Source of the DNA: Euleptes europaea
Taxonomy: Eukaryota > Chordata > Lepidosauria > Squamata > Sphaerodactylidae
Length of the DNA stretch: 64,000 bases
Direction of reading: 5' to 3'
NCBI RefSeq assembly: GCF_029931775.1
Contig: NC_079324.1
Span: 65,293,268-65,357,267, forward strand
Position 1 is the stretch's first letter; each line of letters begins with the position of its first letter. Of the stretch, positions 44,450-55,158 are shown in pieces. The notes beneath the pieces were generated by a model. That model searched no databases and was not told the DNA's origin. It saw nothing but the letters and a program-made list of their open reading frames with translations. The position numbers and the translations under genes were made by a program.

Positions 44450-45719
44450 TTGGTGTAAAATACATGCTTTCAAAATGCATTTGCTGATTTTTTCTCTCTC
44501 TCTGAACTCATCTTAATTGTTAATTGGAGTTAATTATAAATGAGAAATGCTTTTACTATTAGCTGCTTCCTTTTCCCAGCCTAATGACATTAGGGGGAGA
44601 GGGAGGCAGGGAAGGAGTTTTCTTTAAATCTCACGTGCTAATATCCTTTCCTGATCAAGCACCAAGGTGCTTCCTTCCACTGAACTGGTAAAGGCGTCTT
44701 CTGAAAAAAGTCCTCTTGGGTGCTGGCAAGGAGGAAAACGAAGAAGCAGCAGAGAGTTGAAGGGACTGTCGGCTCCGGAAGCTCTGCCCCGGCCACTGCT
44801 CAGAAGCGACTCCTGGATTTGCAGTGTGTCTGGACTGAGGCAGGAGATGGCAGGGAGAGGGTTCTGTGCATTCTCAGGCCTCTGCCCAGACTGATCTCAG
44901 GGGGAGGGGGGAAACCTGCAGGGAGAAAAGGTGGGGGGAGGTTAGGAGAACGTTTTGAGGTGTTGCTAGAGACGAGGAGGAGGATCGGAAACAGAACATA
45001 TCTTCATTCTGGCGGTGGGCTGGTGGGGTGGGGGGTGTAATTTCTAAGAAGGGATGTCCCAGGCCTTTCATCTTTGTGGGAGGTCTGCTGCCTAATTCTC
45101 CATGTTTGTTTATTCATTCTCAAGTCCCTTGAGACTTGAAGTAGTCTATATATTTTGTTTAAAATTAATCTACAAAGATTGGGAAATAAACAGCACCAGG
45201 AAGCTCCTGTTTTTGGGAGAGGTTAAAGCTACCAGCGACGGGAAGCGCCCGTTGAGCATGTTGCGGGCTGCGCCCTGGTCCCGCGGGGCCCGGTTGGCTG
45301 GGTCGGGGTCAGAAGCCCACCGCCGGGTGAGGGGGGTGGGGTGGGGTGGGCGTTTCCCCTTGCGGGGCCGCTGAACGGGCGGTGCTCAGGGGGCCGCAGC
45401 TGGCACACCCTCCTCCTCCCGCAACGCAGCCAGAGACTTGCCAGGCCCGCAGACCCCACGCACCCACTCGGGGCCGGGGTGGTGGTGCTGCTGCTGCTGC
45501 TGCGCTCACCGGCAGCCACACAGCTGGGGGGCAGAGGCGGCGAAGCCGAGAGCCGGCAGGCGCACGCGCCCACGCGCCCGCCGCAGGGAGGGAAGGGGGC
45601 GTCGCCCGTGCGAGTCAGACCCCGCCCCAAACACGCACGCACGCACGCCCTCTGCCCCGCCCTCTCTCCTGGGCGGGGCAGGTGGCGCCGGGAGGGCCGC
45701 TCTAGCCGCCGCATCTCCA
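44450..45719. other. CHEK2-CCDC117 intergenic stretch
   Basis: No gene is visible. 44450-45200 is unremarkable unique sequence; from about 45230 the CCDC117 CpG island begins. No TTC28 or HSCB exon is found here, although HSCB is the usual neighbour of CCDC117 in human. Confidence 0.5.
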
Positions 45720-45743
45720 TGGCGAGGCCGGCCGCGGCGGCGG

Positions 45744-45751
45744 CGGAAGTG
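45744..45751 (+). promoter_or_regulatory. ETS/GABP-type site
   Basis: CGGAAGTG, the core ETS/GABPA site of housekeeping promoters, 36 bases before the ZNF143-type motif and about 175 bases before the CCDC117 start codon. Confidence 0.55.
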
Positions 45752-45779
45752 GAGGGGGCCGAGGAAGGCGAGCGGCTGG

Positions 45780-45799
45780 ACTACAGCTCCCGGCGTGCC
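45780..45799 (+). promoter_or_regulatory. ZNF143/THAP11 (SBS) motif of CCDC117
   Basis: ACTACAGCTCCCGGCGTGCC fits the ACTACAnnTCCC core. It is the second such site in the window, 126 bases before the CCDC117 start codon. Confidence 0.7.
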
Positions 45800-45924
45800 C
45801 CGGGCGGCGGCGGCGTCCTCCTCCTCCTCCTCCTCCGGGCGGCTTCTCTGGGCTCCGCGGGGGGTGGGGGCGCCGGCGGGGCCCCTTCCTTCCTTCCTTC
45901 CCTCCCTTCCCTTGCCGTGGCGCG

Positions 45925-47887
45925 ATGGCGGCGCTGGACCGGGGCCTGGCCGAGCTGGTGTCGGGCTGCGCGGTGCGGGCCGGCGGTGCGGGCCTGGGCC
46001 TGGGCGTGGGCGGGGTCTCGGCGCGAGGGCGGGCTGGGCCGGGGGCTGCGCGCTGGGGGGCCCCGCCGGCCCCCGCCCCGCCGCCCCGCAGCCCCGGACC
46101 CGCAGGAGCGGGCCTGGCGGCCGCCGCGGCCCCCTCCGCCGCCCTGGATGCTTCGCGGGCCCCCGCGGGCGGGGGCCACCCTCGGTAAGTCCCTGCGGGG
46201 GCGGGGGGGCCGGCTTCCTCACGGGGCCCCGTCGCCCTGTCTGTCTGTCTGGTCCGCCCCTCTCTCCCCCCCCCGCTTCCAGTGCCTCTCTCTTCTGCAG
46301 GAGGAAGCACAGGATGGACGCCGAGCCCGAGGGGTGAGTCCTGCGGGGGAGGGAGGGGGCTTCAGGCAGAGCTTCACCCCCCTGGAGAGCCCTCCTTCTC
46401 TGGCAGGGTGCTGGGGGAGAGGGAGGCCCCTGCACCCCCACCCCGGACGCAGGGAGGGAGGGAGGACAGGCCCCAACCCCCTTGCCCGGTCAGTCCCATG
46501 GCAGCGCTGCCCGGCGGGGATGCCAGCTGAGCTGTTGGTTCCCCAGCTGTCCTGCAAGCAAGAAGCGGCCCGCTGAAGCAGAGCTCTGCCCCCCGACTCC
46601 CGCCCTGGAGCAGTGGATGCTCTGCGCGGGCCAGACGCCTCACCAGTGCCCCAGCGGCCTTCCTCGCGCACCTGGCCCGCTCGAAATCCCCTGCGAAGAG
46701 ATGGAGCAAGCAGCGGGTGAGCAGCAGTGCGAGGCTGCCCGCAGGAAGCTTCAGGAGATCGAGGCCAGGTAAGCCCAGAGCCCTGCTGTGCAGGCCGGCT
46801 CTCCTGCTCAGGGGCTAAGCCGCTCCCTGGGGAAGCAGGTCTGAGTGGGACGCGAGGCTGCTGTCTCCAGTTAGCACACGAGGACGGCTCCCAGGGGTTT
46901 GTAAACCCGGAACTCAAACACTGCCAGAAAAGATAAGCTCTGTGACATGTGCGTGGCTTCTCTGTGCTTCTAGACATCGCACTGAGAAACCGCCAGATGC
47001 TTTCAAACTTTGCTACTTGTTGGGATAGGGAGAAGCTGTCCTCGAGCAGAGCTCCGTGGGCAGCCACGCTCGTGGTGTCTGGCCAAACGCCACAGCTGTG
47101 AGCCTGTTTCTTTTATGCGCTTGCAGGATAACTGATGAAGATGAAGACGAAGATGGGCTGGTGGAGGCGCCTCTCAGCAATTTGCCCACCCTTGTCCTGT
47201 CCGACACACTTAAAACAGGACTGAAGAGGGATTACACTGGAGACCTGACAAAGAAAATAGTAGAGTCCATGTAAGTTGTGGTGACTCATAGACCAAAGGG
47301 GCCTGCTGGGAAGGGGCTAAGGCAGGACTTGTGCCACTGAGGCAGAACGGGACCCCTGGTCCTGAATTAAAGCAGCAATTGCTGTATCTTGCCTAACCCG
47401 TTGAGCCGCCATCCTGTGTCAGTTGGCTTCAGCGGGACAGGGGGCCCGAGCATTCGAGTTGAGGAAGTGGGGTTGAAGACTTCTGATTGGCTTGCGAAGT
47501 GGTAGAACTAAAACAAGGGGAACTGTGTAAATGTGGGGAGGGGCTGAAATACCAGCACTTGCCATTGCCTTGAGGAAGCAACAAGTCCTTCCCCACAGAT
47601 GAACATTTTGATTCAAGTGCTGTTTTCCACCCAGGAGTCGTCCCTCCATGGAGCTAGTAGTCTGGAAGCCTCTCCCTGAATTCCTCACCAAAAAAGCAAA
47701 GGCTGTTTCTGTTAAAAACTACAAGCTGACGGCAGAAAGGTGCCCTGCAAAACCAGCAACCCTTGGAGCTGCTTTCTGCCTGCAGACAGGAAAGTTCTCT
47801 GAGCTGCAGCCAACAGAGATGCCTTCCGCTTTCTACAGCGCCGTGGAACCTCCTACTGGGTGCTCAGAAGAGGAGATGGAGTTGTAG
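45925..47887 (+). CDS. CCDC117: CCDC117, coiled-coil domain protein 117, complete
   Basis: Small vertebrate protein of modest characterisation, reported to bind the cytosolic iron-sulfur targeting factor MMS19. Exons: 45925-46184, 46301-46333, 46547-46768, 47127-47270, 47635-47887; 912 nt, 303 residues (human 279). Exon 1 starts MAALDRG (human MAALGRP) and is rich in Gly, Ala and Pro. Conserved blocks: [11 protein letters not shown] (human KKRITEAELC), [19 protein letters not shown] followed by LQEIEAR, the acidic [43 protein letters not shown], and the C-terminal SEEEMEL. The longer length comes mainly from exon 1. No clear AATAAA follows; ATTAAA at 48977 is a weak candidate. In human it follows HSCB; here it follows CHEK2 in the same direction. 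Confidence 0.93.
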
Positions 47888-49599
47888 AAGCTGGGACAAA
47901 GGTTAGGTGGAAGGAAGCCTGCTGATATTTCTTCACCCTTTGGATGTGCAGGAAAAGAAGGATGTGTATCTTTTGGGAGGGGTCAGACGTATGGGATGGC
48001 TTCAAGTCAAGGAGATGGAAAAAGACATTTTATAATCCAAGAAAACAAGCTGACTTTTAAACAAGAGACAGAAATTTTGGTTTGTCTAGTTCATTGCTAA
48101 TTTGGGGAGTAAAATTCAGGAATTGCCAGGGCTCAGGCCATCCTTTATGCCCGGTAAGCTATGAGTGTTGTTCAGTGTTGATCCCCAGTGAAGAAGGGCT
48201 GCCAGCTGATTTACAAGGTGAAATTAAGTTGCACGGGGACAGGTGCCTTCTGTAAACATATTTCTTTCCATCTCTTGAGCCCTGCAGCTGGGTCAGTGTT
48301 TTGAGGGGGAAAAAGTGACCTTTCAAGCATTGTTAGCAAGGGGCTTGATAGACTGAAGCTTATTTTCTGTCCACAGAACTGCTGCTTACTTTAGTGGGCC
48401 TCTGAGGTCTCATTGGAGATCCACTTGTCAGGGCTCTCAGTAGGATTCTGATAAATATAATATGTATTTCAGATATTTGGAAAATACTTTTTTTCTAAGC
48501 GTAGCTTCAGTCTGTCAGGTCATTGAGCCTCCTGCAGATGCAAGAGAAGTGGATTTTGACTATACTAACCCAGACATGATTGCTGATTTAAAGCCATCCA
48601 GAATGAAACATCTGAAAGAGCTGATCAGTTTTAATTTCTGTCTAAGGTGTATGATTCATGGCCACTTAAGGGACTGCCACAAATGGCAGAGTCTTTCACT
48701 CGGGAAAGCGCAGAACTGCTTTCTTCTGGATCAGGATGTCTAAACGAAGTTCCTTGGGGTGCCAGAAAGCCACACAGTTGACTAACGCCAGCAATCTGGG
48801 CAGTGGCTGTATCAGAGCTGCCTCTTGGTTGCTTCCCTGAGTGAGACGTTAGGATCTTCTGCTTCATTTACCTTTGTGTTTAGTTGCCCCATTTGCTAAA
48901 CATTTTTTTATTCTACCTTCAACACCTGTGAGCCTCCATGGCTAATATACAAAGAGCATTTCTACTTTGATATAGGATTAAACGTTAATACTTTGCATAA
49001 ATCTGAAATAAGCTTATCGCATAACATTTGCATGTTAGATCTTGATTTCTATCTGTGTACACCTGTCTTGCTTTTAAATATTTCTTTTTTGCTGCAGTTT
49101 CTGTTTCATCCCTGTCAGCTGAAGAGGCCTGCAGCTTCTCCCTGACCTGGCATAAGTAAGGAGAGGCCAAGTTGCTCACTGTGGGAAAGGGTGCCCTGTA
49201 CACTCCGCTAAAACGTCACAAAGTAATTGGCTGGGGAATCCTAAGGCAAGTGAAAGGATGCTGCTTGCTCTCCCTCAGAGGGCATCAGAACCTTGATATC
49301 TGTGACTGATATGCGAGGTAGAACCTCTCTTAACATAGGAATAGGGATTTAGTGGCCCTGGCAGATCTATATTCGCCTGGTCAGGAACTGCCTTGCTGAA
49401 GTTCTGCTTTATGAAGGTTAATTCACAGCCCTCTGAATATTGATGAGAGGGCACGGAAAGAGGGAAGTACTGCTGCTTCCTGATGAATCCTTCATCCCTC
49501 AGTTTTTGCCGCTGCACAGCTGCAGCCCATGTGACTGGCTCAGCAGAACAAGCCAGCAACTACCTGAATGAATTTGCAAGAAATACTCAAGGTTTGTGA
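47888..49599. other. Flank after CCDC117: 3' UTR and spacer
   Basis: The stretch probably contains the CCDC117 3' UTR. Apart from the exon-like segment at 48519-48646, nothing coding or repetitive is recognised. Confidence 0.45.
48519..48646 (+). other. Exon-like open segment of unknown origin
   Basis: A TCAGTCTGTCAG acceptor-like site precedes 128 bases that read openly as VIEPPADAREVDFDYTNPDM, continuing IADLKPSRMKHLKELISF, then TCTAAG|GTGTAT as a possible donor. The composition looks protein-like, with charged and aromatic residues well spread. I do not recognise the sequence. It could be an alternative CCDC117 exon, an exon of an unknown gene, a pseudogene piece, or 3' UTR that happens to be open. 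Confidence 0.35.
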
Positions 49600-50086
49600 A
49601 CCGTATATACTCGGGTATAAGCCGACCCGAGTATAAGCCGACCCCCCCAAATTTGAGGCCAGAAAAGGGGATTTTTTATTGACCCGCGTATAAGCCGAGG
49701 GTCAATAAGAAATTCCCTTTACCGGTAATGCTGCGCTCTAAAATGGCGGCCGCCATTTTAGAGCGCAGGGATGATCTCGCCCCTGCCCCAGGTCGCCCTC
49801 CCGACCCACCCCGACCCCAGTGCCATCCAAGGGGGGGAGGGCCCCTGAACCCCCTACTCACCGGGAGAGGCGGCAAATCAGCGGCGGCGGCAAAGCCTTC
49901 CTGGGCCTGCAGGAGGCCCCTCCAGGCTGCTGCCGGCCGGGGAAAGGTGCGCGGGCCCGGCGGCGGTGACGGTGGTAAGTTCCCTCCTCCCCCCTCTACC
50001 GTATTGACCCGCGTATAAGCCGAGTTCAGCTTTTTCAGCCCTTTTTTTGGGCTGAAAAACTGGGCTTATACGCGAGTATATACGGT
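49600..50086. mobile_element. DNA element with ACCGTATATACTCG inverted ends
   Basis: Starts ACCGTATATACTCGGGTATA and ends CGCGAGTATATACGGT; the outer 14 bases are exact inverted repeats. The sub-terminal GTATAAGCCGA is repeated several times. No coding capacity. The superfamily is not certain because no duplication is clear. It contains a 38-bp perfect palindrome. Confidence 0.65.
49731..49768. repeat. 38-bp perfect palindrome
   Basis: CTGCGCTCTAAAATGGCGG followed directly by its exact reverse complement, with no spacer. It includes an AAAATGGCGGC core that resembles a YY1 site on each arm. Confidence 0.9.
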
Positions 50087-51631
50087 ATTTTATAAGCTGG
50101 TCTAAATCTTGCTAGACTTGGTTCTTCTGAATTGTGGGTTGCTGATTCATTTCCCTAGTTTGTCAGGTTGAGTTCTGTTTTGTGTGCCATGCGAGGAAGG
50201 TGGTTGGGGTGGTTCTGTTTTTTGCTCTGAACTAAGATGCATCTGATTCTGGTCTTATGTTGGACCAAATCATTATTTGTACATCCTCATTCTCAATACA
50301 TTTTTTAAATGTTTCTACAGTGCTGTGTGTTGGTTTTGCGGGGGCGCAAACATCAGTTTGCCGCCGAACGTACTGTAGTTACTTTCAGGGCGGACATGCA
50401 TGTTCAGCTAGTGAAGCTCTGTTGGTTTTAGCGGTGCTTCCAACTCCCTAGTTAACACAGAGACACGTTCCAGGGCAGGAGACTGTGATGTGTTTTGTCA
50501 CTGTGTTACTCTTGTGGTACCTTGCAGCAATAAGAGCCACTTTGTGAAAGAAATACATTTTTCTCAGATGGGACAGTTTAACCTTAACCAAATGAAATAA
50601 TGAGATGCTGTCTGTAATAGCAGACAACCACTCATTAGCTGATACAGTTGCCCTTGAAGCCACAGCTTTGGCTATTGCTGTTCCTATTGTGTTTGATATT
50701 CAGGTGACAGGTGTGCCAGGCAGGGCGCAAGCAGAACCATTCAGTGCTTAATATGTACTCGCTGGTGACTAAAACAAAGGGTCCCTGGGCAACTTTGCTT
50801 TCTATTAATGCCAGAACAAGAGGCTGTGACATTTGAACAAACTTGCTTCAAAAGTATTTTGTATCGGCTGAAGGGGAGATCTTCTAGACTTCAGCAAAGA
50901 ACGGGACAGGTACGGGTGCCTTCTGCCTGCAGGAGCCAGAGCAGCGGCTGGGAGTGGACAGCAGACTGGCCTGGCCCAGTCTTTGGCGTTAGGCTATTGC
51001 TTCAAGCACTGGAGCAAGAGCTTTCAACAATGAATTCCACTCTGCTTTAAAATAGTGCCATCACCTCAACTGCTGAACAGTAGAGACAAATTTGGTTTGC
51101 ATCTGATACGATCTTGCTTAGAGCAGATGTTATCTGATGCAATGGGGAAGGGAGACTGGGTAAGTTTTACACAAGCTCCTAAACCTCAGGAAACTCACTT
51201 GTTTTGTCTCTAATGCATGAAGTAGAAATCTGTTACAAATGCATTTCTAAACACTCCACCACCCTGCGTTCATAGGACTGTTGGGAACATTTTCAAAATC
51301 CCTGTTTGCCAGAAACACTGCATGACCTTGACCTAGTCATTTTCTCAGCTTAACCTACACAGGGTTGCTGTGAAGATAAAATTGAGAGGTTCCTTTCTGC
51401 CACCCGCAGCTCCTTACTGACAACCCATGTGGACCATTCTGGTGGTTGTCTGGCTGTTACTTTGCATAGCACTTTTGGCTGGTAGTGACAGATTTCTGAT
51501 TCTTGCTTCTTATCCCCATTTTCTCCTCCTGCACAGTTGTTACATGAAGTCGCACCTCCCTTCATCCCATAGTGCTACCATCTTTCAGCCTGCCTGCATC
51601 ACCGTCCCAAAACTTCAGATATACCCTAAGG

Positions 51632-52344
51632 CAGGGGTGGGGAACCTTTTTTCCACCAAGGACCATTTGGATATTTATATCATCATTCACGGGCCGTACA
51701 AAATTATCAACTTAAAAATTAGCTGACCAAGCCCCAAGCAGGCAGCTGCCCCAGATGACCCCCCCCCCCGCATGGGCAAGCAGGCATCTAACCAGCGGCG
51801 CACTTGCCCACCTGGTGGCATAGGATGGTCTGTTGCACCAGCCAGGCGTAGCCGTCCAACCGCATGCTGGAGTTGCTCCTGCTCCACATGGTTGGCACCG
51901 AATTCTACAGCCAGCTCCTGCTACCTCTGCCTGCAGGGATGAAATGAGGATGCACTGGCTAAGAACTCCCCCCCCAACACATACACACACACGTTCTGGC
52001 CCTGCCTCCTTTAACCTCTCCATTGTTGCCGCTTCTGCCCCCAGCCCTCTTGTAGTACAGAGGGAATACTTTTTTCCACGGCCCAGGTGGGAAAGGGTTA
52101 CGTTTCTTGGGTGGTCCTAGCAGCTCTGTAGCTAATGACTCTTCTGCAAGGGGGGGGGGGAAAGAGAAAAGTTCCTTTTCTCAGCAAAACAAACTCTCAT
52201 CCTTCTTAGAGGCTGTTCTTGTCTGCGGGAGGGGGTGGATTGCCAATCTTAGATCCTTCTGAGCTAGAGATCTGCCAGGACCCATAAAGGACCAGACCAA
52301 ATGATTTTGCGGGCCTTAAATGGCAGGCCTGACGTTCCCCACCA
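51632..52344. mobile_element. hAT-type non-autonomous element, inverse of the 10.77-kb copy
   Basis: Left end CAGGGGTGGGGAACC. The interior is the reverse complement of 10765-11469, for example the shared GGCAGCTGCCCCAGATGACC stretch and the segment encoding [15 protein letters not shown]. The right end is worn (GACGTTCCCCACCAG). No clear target duplication. Confidence 0.7.
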
Positions 52345-53373
52345 GCACTTTGAGCATTAGAGAAAACACCTTTCCTTATACTAACCAACCCCCCCCCCAA
52401 AAAAAGCTTTCTTCCAACTAAGCGTAGCCCTTAAGATGGCCCCTTACCTTGGCATGGCTGATGAGACACCCACACTAAACTACTTGTAATGCACTGTACA
52501 AAGGTCTCCCATCAAAATCAATTCAGAAACTCGTTTGGAAGCTAGACAGTGTGTGTGTATTACCTTCACTCTGCAGTCACTCCACAGGCTGTTTATCAAT
52601 TTAAAGAATTGGCTATCACACGCAGCTCTGTGGCCTTGGACCCTCGTATCTGCAAGACCACTTCTCCCCATTTGTGCTGCCACAACAGGTTTTCTCATGT
52701 GAGTAAAGTGTTCTGCAGGTGCCAACCCACAAATGGGCAAAAACAATTGCTCATGTGCATGCCTTCTGTTTTGGCCCCCACCTTATGGAATGGCCTGCTT
52801 GAGAAGGCAAAGAATAGTTATCAACTCTCCTGCCTTTCCGCAAACTCCCAAACTGAATTATTCAACAGACCTTATTTATGCAGGCAACAGGGTTGCACTG
52901 TACTCAATTATTCACAGAGCTTAGATGAGTCGTTAAGGATAGTACCCGATGTGTTTAGCTTACGGAAATTAAGATCCTACTATGCAATTTCTATATCATG
53001 TTAAGGCTTCAGTTGTTTTTAGATTTCTGATTGGTTCTACAACGCTAACCTTTTTTTGTTAACTGAAATGTCCTATCCTGTCAATTGTATGGACTGTGTG
53101 ATCAGCCTTGAGTCCAAGTGAGATAGGTGGACTATATATAAATGATGTAAATAAAAATAAATACTTCTTGTAAACTGCCTTGAGGTTCCGCAAGGCAGAA
53201 AGGCAGCTAATAAATGTCTTAAAGAAACACTACCCCTTTCATCATAATCAATCCCCCCTTTATAAAAGGGAAAAAGAGGCATGTGGTATTGCATTTAATG
53301 GCAGTAACTTTACAGCAGAAAAACAAGCTATTTCCGTTTTTTTTTTCCTTTTCCAAAACATCTCAATCTAATG
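52345..53373. other. Spacer with L2-like LINE tail remnants
   Basis: 52740-53220 includes a CACCTTATGGAATGGCCTGC segment and an AAATAAAAATAAATAC tail, resembling decayed L2-like 3' ends. No gene is seen between CCDC117 and the XBP1 3' end. Confidence 0.45.
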
Positions 53374-53379
53374 TTTATT
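53374..53379 (-). terminator. Candidate XBP1 polyadenylation signal
   Basis: AATAAA on the minus strand, about 230 bases past the XBP1s stop codon. Confidence 0.6.
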
Positions 53380-53608
53380 TACATAACTGGAAAGAATCCC
53401 TCAGGGGCATAGGGCGTTGCTTAATGATCACTTCCACTCCTAATCCAGTCTCCATTTCTTAGAAGGGGACCTTCAAAACCCTACTTAGGCACAAACAGGG
53501 TAGGTACAAAAGGGACCAATACTTGAAAATTCTGCTGAAACACTTTGAAGAGGAATGTTCCTGAAAGATAACCTTTGCAATTTTGGCTGGAAAGGGGCCC
53601 ACAGGCGC

Positions 53609-55158
53609 TCAGACACTGATGAGCTGAGGAAAGAGTTCATTGGCAAAAGTCTCGTCCCACACATAGTCTGCGCCCAAGGGAGAGGACAGATCGCTGAAGG
53701 GCGAGAGAGAGCCTTCGTAGCCTGAATCGCTTGAGGCATCCATCAGCGGCTTCTCGTCTGGGGAGAGCAGGTGTGAGATCCCCAGCTTGGGTAAAAGAAT
53801 GTCTATGGGCTCCTCTTTCAAGGACAGAGAGGGTCCCAGGAGGACGTTTTCAGAGGAGAAAGAAGCCACTCTCTCCACTCTGCCTACAATACCAGCTCGG
53901 CTGACCTCATCTGCTGCAATCTGCAAGATGAAGGGCTTGGTGTACTCGTGGTCAAAACGGATCAGTTCATTAATGGCTTCCAGTTTGGGTGAGGAGGCCC
54001 CCAGAGAGGAACTAGGAGAGGGTGATAGGGGGTCCGTTTCTCCTCCGTCCTCCTCCTGCTGCTGCACTTGCTCCAGGGAGGCAGGCTCTGGGCCTCCGAA
54101 GGGGAGAAACATGTCTGGGTCCAGGCTGTCCAGAAAGCCCAAGAGGAGATCAGACTGCAGGAAGCAAAAAGACACCCGTCAGCAACAGAAGAACGGCGCC
54201 TGCCTGGCGCTCCGCGGCCCCCACCTCCAGGGCCAGCCCCTCTGCCACCCAGTCACGAGCGGTGGCCGTGGGGCCCTACGAAGCCGCCTCACCTCAGAGC
54301 CAGGGCTGCTGTCAGCATCCAGGCGGAGGCAGCCCAGAGGGGCGACGACTGCTGGGCCTGTCCCTGCTGCAGAGGAACACGTAGTCTAAGTACTGCAGAC
54401 TCAGCGGACCCGGTCGCCGGCCCCAGGCCGACCTCCACCTGGCACGGCGCCACCTCCTCCTCTTCAGCCACGTCTTCCAGCGCCTCCGCCTGCCAGAAAA
54501 AGAAGGGGGGGGGGAGAACCGTCAGGCCAGGGAGGAGGGGAGAGGAGGGGAAGGGGGGCGGTGGCGGCGGGCTCACCTGAGGGGGGGGCGCCACCTCTGT
54601 GGCGGGGAGGCCGAGGCGGAGGCGGAGCGTCCGGTTCTCCAGGGCCAGGCTGAGCGTCCGCTCCCGCAGCGCCCGGTTCTCGGCCAGCAGCTTCTGGTTC
54701 TGCCCCGTGAAGGAGGGAGGGAGGGAGAGAAGTGTGAGTCAGAGAGGCCGCCGCGCCGCCGCCCCCAGCCCTCCCCCGCCGCCCCCGGCACCCACCTGGG
54801 CCTCCAGCTCCACGGCCTGCCGCTCCAGGTCGCCCATGCGCGCCTTCTTCCGGTCGCGCGCGCTCTGCGCCGCCACGCGGTTCTTCAGCTTCCTGGGGGG
54901 GGGGAGAGTGGGGGAGGGGCGCGTCAGTCGGGCACGGCCAGGAAAGGCAGGGCGCGCGAGCCGCCCCCCCTCCCATCCATCCGCCCCCCTCCCATCCATC
55001 CACCCCCCCACCCACCGGCGCAGGGCCTTCTCCTCGGCGCTGAGGTGGGCCAGGCGCTGCCTCTTGCGCGGCGGCGGCGAGGGGGGGGCGGCGGCGGCGG
55101 GGAGCGGCAGGAGCCGGGGCTGCTGCGGGGCGGCGGCGGGGCCCGGGAGGGGCGGCAT
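53609..55158 (-). CDS. XBP1: XBP1, bZIP factor of the unfolded-protein response, spliced (XBP1s) product
   Basis: After IRE1 cuts 26 nt from the cytosolic mRNA, the frame shifts to give a nuclear activator of ER-stress genes. Exons on the minus strand: 55158-55016, 54892-54796, 54699-54577, 54489-54293, 54154-53609. XBP1s has 359 residues (human 376). The bZIP comprises KRQRLAHLSAEEKALRRK, NRVAAQSARDRKKARM and the leucine zipper starting at NQKLLAENRALRERT. The activation region includes SDLLLGFLDSLDP, KLEAINELIRFDH, SLKEEPID, DSGYEGSLSPFSDLSS and the C-terminal ETFANELFPQLISV, all close to human. The N-terminus before KRQRL is about 27 residues shorter than in human. The start chosen opens MPPLPGPAAAPQQP; the frame stays open upstream, so an earlier start cannot be fully excluded. 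Confidence 0.95.
53962..55158 (-). CDS. XBP1: XBP1u, unspliced product with translational arrest tail
   Basis: Without IRE1 cutting, the same exons are read in another frame after residue 153 and stop at 53962-53964, giving 250 residues (human 261). The tail keeps a hydrophobic stretch (SAWMLTAALALRSLISSWAF) that in human XBP1u brings the mRNA to the ER membrane, and ends PHPNWKPLMN, matching the human arrest peptide end QPSWKPLMN. In human this peptide pauses the ribosome so that IRE1 can reach the mRNA. Positions 53962-54369 are therefore coding in two frames. Confidence 0.9.
54360..54402 (-). promoter_or_regulatory. Twin IRE1 recognition hairpins
   Basis: On the mRNA strand, GAGU-CUGCAGU-ACUU (54388-54402) and GUUCCU-CUGCAGC-AGGGAC (54360-54378) each form a stem with a 7-base loop that fits CNG|CNGN. 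Pairing uses G-U pairs at places where human has Watson-Crick pairs. Confidence 0.9.
54370..54395 (-). other. 26-nt unconventional intron of XBP1
   Basis: Runs from CAGTACTTAG to CCTCTG on the minus strand, cut after CUG on each side. The 26-nt length equals that of human XBP1 and gives the +1 frame change needed for XBP1s. Confidence 0.92.

Larger units (their letters stand above)
45230..46260. promoter_or_regulatory. CpG island of CCDC117
   Basis: CpG-dense, GC-rich DNA over the upstream flank and exon 1 of CCDC117. Long open frames on both strands here are a composition effect. Confidence 0.75.

Noticed and set aside
45341-46576. 411-codon plus-strand frame and 311-codon minus-strand frame around CCDC117 exon 1
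   Set aside because: Low-complexity Gly/Pro/Arg/Ala translations with no family match; only the spliced CCDC117 frame has conserved blocks.
46719-46724. GTGAGC as a donor inside CCDC117 exon 3
   Set aside because: Reading through keeps the conserved [13 protein letters not shown] segment and the true donor at 46769.
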